Below, in pieces: positions 39,016-44,098 of a stretch of DNA of 44,098 nt (positions are counted from its first letter, which is position 1; every line of letters starts with the position of its first letter). The notes below the pieces were generated by a model, which saw only the letters and a list, made by a program, of their open reading frames with translations, was not told where the DNA came from and did not search any database. The translations under genes and the position numbers were made by a program. The stretch is from Mesorhizobium sp. GTDB taxonomy: Bacteria; Pseudomonadota; Alphaproteobacteria; Rhizobiales; Rhizobiaceae. Location of the stretch: the NCBI GenBank assembly GCA_027492275.1, contig JAPUFC010000037.1, positions 48,884-92,981 of the forward strand, given 5' to 3'.

Positions 39016-39572
39016 CCTTCCCGACCGATCTTCAAACGCTTGCCGACGAAGGCCGCCTTGGAGTGCGTTCCGGCGTCCGCATGGCCTTGGGAACGGGTAT
39101 TTACGGCTTCTGGAACGGCAAGGGCGACCTCGTCCATTCCGAGCTGACCTATTGGGCGAACAGCCTGATCACCGTTTCAGATCTCGTTTACGGGCTCGGC
39201 ACCGCCGCTGCATCCTTCACCATCGAGATGGTCGCGAAGCAGGAGATCACGCCTGACCGCTTGGCGGGGATCGAGAGCGAAGACTACAAAGGCCGGCCTC
39301 TCACGATCTACGACTTCTATTTCCATCCCGATACGGGCGGGCTGCTGCACGCCGAGCCTATGGCCTATGGCTATATCGACACGGTCGATCATGTGACCGA
39401 AGGCGGCGAAAGCAAGCTTGTCGGGAACATCCTCTCCGGCGCGATCGACAATCACCGTGACGGCTACCGCTCGGCCAGCCACGAGGACCAGCAGCTCGTG
39501 TCGCCCGGCGACAAGTTCTACGAGCACGCCTCGACCGTGAAAAACGAATATTTCGACATCAAACTCGATTGA
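39012..39572 (+). CDS. minor tail protein (186 aa)
   Basis: A GTG start overlaps the previous stop. The sequence includes VRMALGTGIYGFWNGKGDLV, SFTIEMVAKQEITPDRLAGI and the probable beta core YDFYFHPDTGGLLHAEPMAY. It occupies the place of the hub/DUF2163-type gene in related tails and precedes the DUF6950 gene. No defined motif is seen. Confidence 0.65.
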   Translation: MTFPTDLQTLADEGRLGVRSGVRMALGTGIYGFWNGKGDLVHSELTYWANSLITVSDLVYGLGTAAASFTIEMVAKQEITPDRLAGIESEDYKGRPLTIYDFYFHPDTGGLLHAEPMAYGYIDTVDHVTEGGESKLVGNILSGAIDNHRDGYRSASHEDQQLVSPGDKFYEHASTVKNEYFDIKLD

Positions 39573-39582
39573 GCATCCCGAC

Positions 39583-39999
39583 ATGCTGAAACTGGCACGG
39601 CTTCCCGACTGGGAACGCCGCCTCGTTGCCGTGGAAGAACGGCACCAGGCGGCTGACTTCGCGTGGGGAGAATGCGACTGCATGCTCGCCGTGGCCGACG
39701 CCATCGATGCCGTCACAGGCAAAGACCCGGCGAAGCGCGTGCGGGGCAGATATGCGAGCGGTTTTGGCGCGGCGAAGATTCTTCGGCGCCGGAAGGCGAA
39801 GTCGGTCGAGGACGTCCTTGCCAAGCATCTCCCGCCCATTGCCAGGCTGATGGCGCAGCGCGGCGACGTCTGCACCGTCGAGCGCGACGGGCAGATTTCA
39901 GCCGGCTACGTCACCATGCACGGCATTGCCGTCAAATCCGCGCGCGGGCTCGGCTATGTGCCGATCACCGAGGCGCGTGAAGCCTTCAAGGTCGGCTGA
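39583..39999 (+). CDS. DUF6950 (NlpC/P60-like) tail protein
   Basis: This 138-residue protein has FAWGECDCMLAVADAIDAVT at about 23-42 with a candidate catalytic Cys, GKDPAKRVRGRYASGFGAAK and RGDVCTVERDGQISAGYVTM. This corresponds to DUF6950, related to NlpC/P60 cell-wall peptidases of tail tips. It lies before the central tail protein, as the peptidase gene does in gene transfer agents and lambda-like tails. Confidence 0.85.
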   Translation: MLKLARLPDWERRLVAVEERHQAADFAWGECDCMLAVADAIDAVTGKDPAKRVRGRYASGFGAAKILRRRKAKSVEDVLAKHLPPIARLMAQRGDVCTVERDGQISAGYVTMHGIAVKSARGLGYVPITEAREAFKVG

Positions 40000-42851
40000 T
40001 GCCATTCCTCGCTCCCGCGATCGGCGCGGCCGGCGGCATCGTCTCCGGCGTCGCGACCTGGCTCGGCGGCAACACCATCCTCGCCGGTGTGGCGAAGATG
40101 GGTCTCGGCATGGCGGCCAAATATGCCATCGGCACGGCCTTGCAGCCGAAGGTGGCGGCGCAGACCGTCAAGCTGGAGACCAGCTACGGCGAGGATCGGC
40201 CCCGGGAGGTGGTTCTCGGCAAGGTCGGCACGGCCGGGCAACAGGTTTTCCGCAACACCAACGGCACCGGCAACAAGCGTGTGCTGGACGTCTACAAACT
40301 GTCGGACTTCCGCATCACCGGCGTCACGCGGGTTCGCAACGAAGGTGAATGGACGACGCTCGGCGCTGACAACGGCACGGGTGACGACTATCGAGGCAAG
40401 CAGGTCTCCAACTCGGACGCCGACTTCTATATCCATGTCTATGACGGAACGCAGACCGTCGCCGACCCGGTGTTGGTCAACAGCGCAAACCCATCGAATC
40501 GCTGGGCATCGGAGCACAAGGGCATCGGTATCGCCTACGCCGTTGCCGACCAGGAACTGCACCGCGAGAAGATGCGGGAGGTCTGGGATCCATTCTTCGA
40601 GGTCGTCGGCCCGGCGCTCTATGACTGGCGCAAGGACAGTTCTGTCGGGGGATCCGGTTCAGACCGCTGGAATGATCAAAGCAGTTGGTCGGGATCGATC
40701 GATAACCCGGTCCTGATGATGTACGCGCTGGAGCGCGGCATCTTCATCGGCACGGAAATGATTGTCGGCAAGGGCGTGTCGGCATCCCGCCTGCCTCTGG
40801 CCGAATGGACGATCGCCGCGAATATCTGCGACGAGAACGTCTCAGGCAAGAAGCGCTACACGGCCGGCATCATTGCGGCGGCCGGAATGGGCGTCACACA
40901 CGACCAGAACATGCAGGGCCTGCTCGAGGCCTGCGCGGCAACGTGGGTGGAGGATGCTTCCGGTGAATACCCCATCGTCGGGGCGGCGCAATCGCCGCTG
41001 GTCACCTTCACCGACGACGACATCGTGCCCGACGAGCCTTTCAGGTTCTCGCGCTACCGGACACGCTCCGAACTCGTGAACACGGTCTCGGGGACGTGGC
41101 GCGACCCGGAAAAGTTCTACGAGGCCGTTCCGTTCAAGACGAAGATCGATGCGTCCGCACTGGCGGAAGACGGAGAGCGCCTTGCGGTGCCGCTGCCCTT
41201 TGGCGCGGTGAATGTCGTCGACGTGGCCGATCGTCTGGCCGACATCGCCTTTCGAGCCAGCCGCTACCAGGCCAACGCCGACATCTGCCTTCCGCCGCGG
41301 TTCCTCGACAAGATCAAGCCGGGGCGTTGGGTGCGCTGGAACTCGGCCAGATATGGCGATCGACGCTATCAGGTGCTGGAAAAGCGGCTTGGCCCGTTCG
41401 GCGCTAAGAACGCCCGCAACGTCTATCCGAAGCTGCAGGAGGTCGGGAACGGGATTTTCGACCCGACGGAATTCGTCACGGTGCCGACGGTTCCCGCGCC
41501 TCCCGGTGAGCCGGTCTACGATACCGAAGCCGGTTCCTTCAACGCTTTCGCCATCGGGGTTTCTATCGGCGGCGAGACTATACCCGGGCTGAAATTCACC
41601 TGGGCGGCGTTCGCCGATGTAACCGTCGTTGGCGTCGAGGTGGAATACCGCCCGGTCGGCCAGGCAGACAGCATCATCAAGCGCGCCGATGTGCCGGTGC
41701 AGGTCATCGTGACCACAGATGGCGTGCTGGCAAACACGACGTATGAATATCGCCATCGCCTCGTGACGCTACCGGTCCGCGCCACGTTCTGGACCGGCTG
41801 GTCACAGGTGACGACCAGCGGCTCCGTCTTGCCTGCGGCTTCGGTTTTCCTCGGGTCGCTCGCACCCGACGCCTATGCCGCGCTTCAAGCCGCGCACCAG
41901 GCTGTCAACGACGCCGTCGACCGCCTGACCCGGCTCGCCGCCAACGTCGCCGAGGGCATGGGTGTGCAGGCCTCGGACATGGCGGCGCTGCTTCGCTATC
42001 AGGGGGTGACGGCGGGCGCTTTGCGGTCGCAGCAGGTTCGCATCGACGCGCAGGACGGCAAGATCAGCGCCTTCGCCGAGATCCTCGATCTGGTGAACGT
42101 GGCGATCGGGGGCACGTCGGCCTCGTCGCTGTTGCGGCTGACGGCGGAGGCGGGCTCCGGCGATGTCGTGGCGCGCGGCGTGTTTCAGGCTAGGGCAACG
42201 GTCGACGCGGCGTGGGTGAATGCCGGCATCATCATCGAGGCCGGGTTCACCGGTGGCGATCCGACCAAGCCGTTTGCCCGCATTCTCAACAGCGCCACGC
42301 AGCATTACTGGACCGGCGCGAACGGCGAGAACCCGACGATCTGGGGCGCCTTGATCGACGGTGTCTGGTATCTGCGCGAACTCATGGTGGACCGGGCGCG
42401 CATACCGCTCGGCGAGCTCGAGGCATGGGTCAGGCCGGTCTCGGGCCAATACTACACCGCCAACAACCCGCCGTCCGACTCGGTCTATTTCAGCACGGCG
42501 CACGCCGCCTGGAGCATCAACAACGAGAGCGGCAATCCGGTCACGTGGTTCCTGGACGGATTCCTTTACGTGGCAAGGTCCGGCACGGTCTCCGGCACGA
42601 CCAACCTCGTCAGTTCCTTCGTCTCCATCCGCAATGTCACGACGGGGTGGGTATCGACGCCGAGCATTTACGAGACCACCGGCTCGATCAACGTCCGCTA
42701 TAACCTCACCCTGTTCGAGGACGAGCCCAAGCCTGCCATCGGCAACAACGACTACGAACTCGTGCAAGCCACGTATGAACGGGGAACGCACACAGGCATG
42801 CTGTTCCAGTTCAACGAGGCAACCGTCGCAGGCAGATGGGGACGTCGATGA
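39999..42851 (+). CDS. central tail tip protein (gpJ-like, 950 aa)
   Basis: The N-terminus is Gly/Ala-rich and partly hydrophobic (MPFLAPAIGAAGGIVSGVAT). Residues 50-150 include SYGEDRPREVVLGKVGTAGQ. The middle has hub-like sequence (WTIAANICDENVSGKKRYTA, RFLDKIKPGRWVRWNSARYG). A fibronectin-like section lies at about 500-610, helical and beta segments follow (QAAHQAVNDAVDRLTRLAAN), and a C-terminal lectin-like or fibre part begins about residue 800. It probably contacts the receptor. Confidence 0.85.
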   Translation: MPFLAPAIGAAGGIVSGVATWLGGNTILAGVAKMGLGMAAKYAIGTALQPKVAAQTVKLETSYGEDRPREVVLGKVGTAGQQVFRNTNGTGNKRVLDVYKLSDFRITGVTRVRNEGEWTTLGADNGTGDDYRGKQVSNSDADFYIHVYDGTQTVADPVLVNSANPSNRWASEHKGIGIAYAVADQELHREKMREVWDPFFEVVGPALYDWRKDSSVGGSGSDRWNDQSSWSGSIDNPVLMMYALERGIFIGTEMIVGKGVSASRLPLAEWTIAANICDENVSGKKRYTAGIIAAAGMGVTHDQNMQGLLEACAATWVEDASGEYPIVGAAQSPLVTFTDDDIVPDEPFRFSRYRTRSELVNTVSGTWRDPEKFYEAVPFKTKIDASALAEDGERLAVPLPFGAVNVVDVADRLADIAFRASRYQANADICLPPRFLDKIKPGRWVRWNSARYGDRRYQVLEKRLGPFGAKNARNVYPKLQEVGNGIFDPTEFVTVPTVPAPPGEPVYDTEAGSFNAFAIGVSIGGETIPGLKFTWAAFADVTVVGVEVEYRPVGQADSIIKRADVPVQVIVTTDGVLANTTYEYRHRLVTLPVRATFWTGWSQVTTSGSVLPAASVFLGSLAPDAYAALQAAHQAVNDAVDRLTRLAANVAEGMGVQASDMAALLRYQGVTAGALRSQQVRIDAQDGKISAFAEILDLVNVAIGGTSASSLLRLTAEAGSGDVVARGVFQARATVDAAWVNAGIIIEAGFTGGDPTKPFARILNSATQHYWTGANGENPTIWGALIDGVWYLRELMVDRARIPLGELEAWVRPVSGQYYTANNPPSDSVYFSTAHAAWSINNESGNPVTWFLDGFLYVARSGTVSGTTNLVSSFVSIRNVTTGWVSTPSIYETTGSINVRYNLTLFEDEPKPAIGNNDYELVQATYERGTHTGMLFQFNEATVAGRWGRR

Positions 42852-43216
42852 GGAAGGCCATTTATATCGACGGCAGTTTCGTCCAGTCCGTCGACGTCGA
42901 CGCTGACGCAGTCCCGGAATTGCCGGAGGGTGTCGACCTCTATGACTTTCCCGATCCCGAGCCGGTTCGGGTGCGCCAGCCCGCCGCGCGGATCGAAACC
43001 AAGATCGTCGAGGATCATGACCGGAAGGTTCGGCGCACCGTCCTGACCGCCGTTCAGCCATCCGACATCGAGCGGGCCGCGCGGCTGCAGCGCGACTATG
43101 GCGGGGCGCTTCTGATCGCCGAGCTGCTGGCGATGAAGAATGAAATCCGGGCGCTGCGCGACGAGCCCGCCCTGACGATGGACGAGTATCTGGCCGAACT
43201 CGCCGGCAACCACTGA
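42848..43216 (+). CDS. hypothetical tail protein (122 aa)
   Basis: MRKAIYIDGSFVQSVDVDAD overlaps the previous stop by ATGA; a start four codons upstream is rejected as it lacks a ribosome site. The middle is acidic (LYDFPDPEPVRV) and the C-terminus is helical (IERAARLQRDYGGALLIAEL). I recall similar short proteins between gpJ-like and fibre genes; it may be a fibre chaperone. Confidence 0.65.
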   Translation: MRKAIYIDGSFVQSVDVDADAVPELPEGVDLYDFPDPEPVRVRQPAARIETKIVEDHDRKVRRTVLTAVQPSDIERAARLQRDYGGALLIAELLAMKNEIRALRDEPALTMDEYLAELAGNH

Positions 43217-43223
43217 GGACATC

Positions 43224-44063
43224 ATGAGCATCTACAATACCGGCGTGATCGCGGTCACGAACGGCAGTCCGACCGTTGTCGGCACCGGCACCGGATGGGC
43301 GATCGGCCTTGTCGAGGGCGGTATCCTGTCGGTTGACGGCCTTGCCATTCCGATCCTCAGCATCGGCGATGATACGCACCTCACGCTTGCGTACAATTAC
43401 CCGGGCACGGGCGGTTCGGGAAAAGCCTACGCCATCGCCATGGAGACGTCGCTGGCGGCCGATACGGTCGAACTGACGACCAAACTCGCCAGCGTGCTTG
43501 CCCGGCTGATCCAGGCTGGCGCGCTGACTGTTGATCCCGGCATTCTTTACGCCTTCGACACCGGCACGACGGACAGCGACAAGGGTCCGGGCAAGATCTG
43601 GTTCAACGATCCGAACCTTGGCTCCGCGACGGTCATGTACCTGTCGAAGACCAGCGCCAAGGGCAGCAACGTCTCTTCCTTCGTCGCCTCCCTGGCCGAC
43701 AGCACCTCGACCACGAAGGGCCGGGGGATCATCACGCAGACGCTGGCCGGGCTGCAATCGGCCTTCAAGCTCGGGGCCGTCACCAACGCCACGAACTACG
43801 TGAAAGTGGCGATCGGCAGTCCCTCGGGCGAAACCGCCTTTGCCGCAGGCGCACCGATCAGCTTCCAGTTTGCGCCGACCGGCGACGCGACGACGCTCGA
43901 TCTGCTTTCCATGGGTTTGGATGACGAGACGGACATCGCCTCGGCCGCCACGCTCAACCTGACCTCCGGCACGCCGAAGACGCGTCGGCGGGTGACGGGT
44001 ACGACCAACATCACGGCGATCACGGCAGGGGCCAACAAGCTCTATCCCACATTCTCCAAGTAA
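43224..44063 (+). CDS. tail fibre protein
   Basis: In this 279-residue protein the N-terminus MSIYNTGVIAVTNGSPTVVG, then GILSVDGLAIPILSIGDDTH and LTLAYNYPGTGGSGKAYAIA, is the virion-attachment part of many siphovirus fibres. The middle has coiled-coil-like ELTTKLASVLARLIQAGAL. The C-terminus ends RRRVTGTTNITAITAGANKL, then YPTFSK, shorter than usual for fibres that continue with a beta-domain after TT.IT.I. It could be truncated or completed by a gene outside the window. Confidence 0.8.
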   Translation: MSIYNTGVIAVTNGSPTVVGTGTGWAIGLVEGGILSVDGLAIPILSIGDDTHLTLAYNYPGTGGSGKAYAIAMETSLAADTVELTTKLASVLARLIQAGALTVDPGILYAFDTGTTDSDKGPGKIWFNDPNLGSATVMYLSKTSAKGSNVSSFVASLADSTSTTKGRGIITQTLAGLQSAFKLGAVTNATNYVKVAIGSPSGETAFAAGAPISFQFAPTGDATTLDLLSMGLDDETDIASAATLNLTSGTPKTRRRVTGTTNITAITAGANKLYPTFSK

Positions 44064-44098
44064 GTCGCTGATTTCGCTGTCGTAATCGTGATATTTCG

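Noticed and set aside
41802-43757. 651-codon minus-strand frame
   Set aside because: It lies opposite the tail tip and fibre genes and has low-complexity Arg/Pro-rich sequence typical of a shadow frame.

Overview
The window looks like a temperate, HK97-like siphovirus prophage of an alphaproteobacterium, probably Hyphomicrobiales (Mesorhizobium/Aminobacter-like). The reasons are high GC with GC-rich third positions, a GapR/DUF2312 protein, a carph-isopro Cro-like regulator, a GTA-family tail assembly chaperone and many overlapping ATGA/GTGA start-stop junctions. No bacterial chromosomal genes, no integrase of the outer phage and no lysis genes are present, so the prophage continues on both sides.

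Left part (1-13.9 kb). A leftward early operon (about 2758 down to 1) encodes DUF5131 (Gp37/Gp68), a DUF7831-like protein, tiny membrane peptides and a DUF7666-like protein with nonapeptide repeats. It diverges from an immunity region with an XRE repressor (minus) and a Cro-like protein (plus), with shared 17-bp operators GGGTAC-N5-GTACCC. A long rightward early operon follows: RHH protein, CII-like regulator, GapR-like protein, DGQHR/DndB-like protein, a ParB/MT-A70 N6-adenine methyltransferase fusion, HNH nuclease, DUF3310, a C5-cytosine methyltransferase with a repeated module, an O-like replication initiator containing four palindromic iterons, and a NusG-like antiterminator. It ends in an HNH protein next to the terminase genes.

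Central part (14.8-25.85 kb). The large terminase gene is cut inside its Walker A codons by an 11,036-bp element bounded by a 16-bp direct repeat, TGGTTCCCAAGAAAAA. Removing the element and one repeat copy rejoins one 567-codon terL reading frame. The element has a tyrosine integrase at its right end, an AlpA/Xis-like protein at its left end, a small wHTH initiator followed by five tandem 11-bp iterons, and a reduced set of virion genes (prohead protease, HK97 capsid, tail assembly chaperone, HK97-gp10, short tape measure). It has no portal, no large terminase, no tail tube and no baseplate. It also carries a second copy of the roughly 74-bp sequence lying just upstream of the outer phage's small terminase gene, the usual place of cos. 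I read it as a capsid-encoding phage satellite lodged in the terminase gene of a prophage that could serve as its helper.

Right part (25.85-44.1 kb). The rest of terL is followed by the outer phage's virion genes: portal, prohead protease, capsid, small head proteins, connector, head-tail adaptor, HK97-gp10, DUF3168, tail tube, a tail chaperone with a probable -1 ribosomal frameshift (A8 slip site), a 926-residue tape measure, distal tail genes, a DUF6950 protein, a 950-residue central tail protein and a tail fibre. Two small minus-strand genes flanking the tape measure look like morons.

Working together: in the lysogen the repressor silences both early operons and the satellite silences packaging by splitting terL. 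After induction, integrase plus a directionality factor could excise the satellite, restore terL, and let the helper's terminase fill satellite-encoded capsids through the copied cos-like site. This functional model is inference. The split gene, the direct repeats and the gene content are visible in the sequence.
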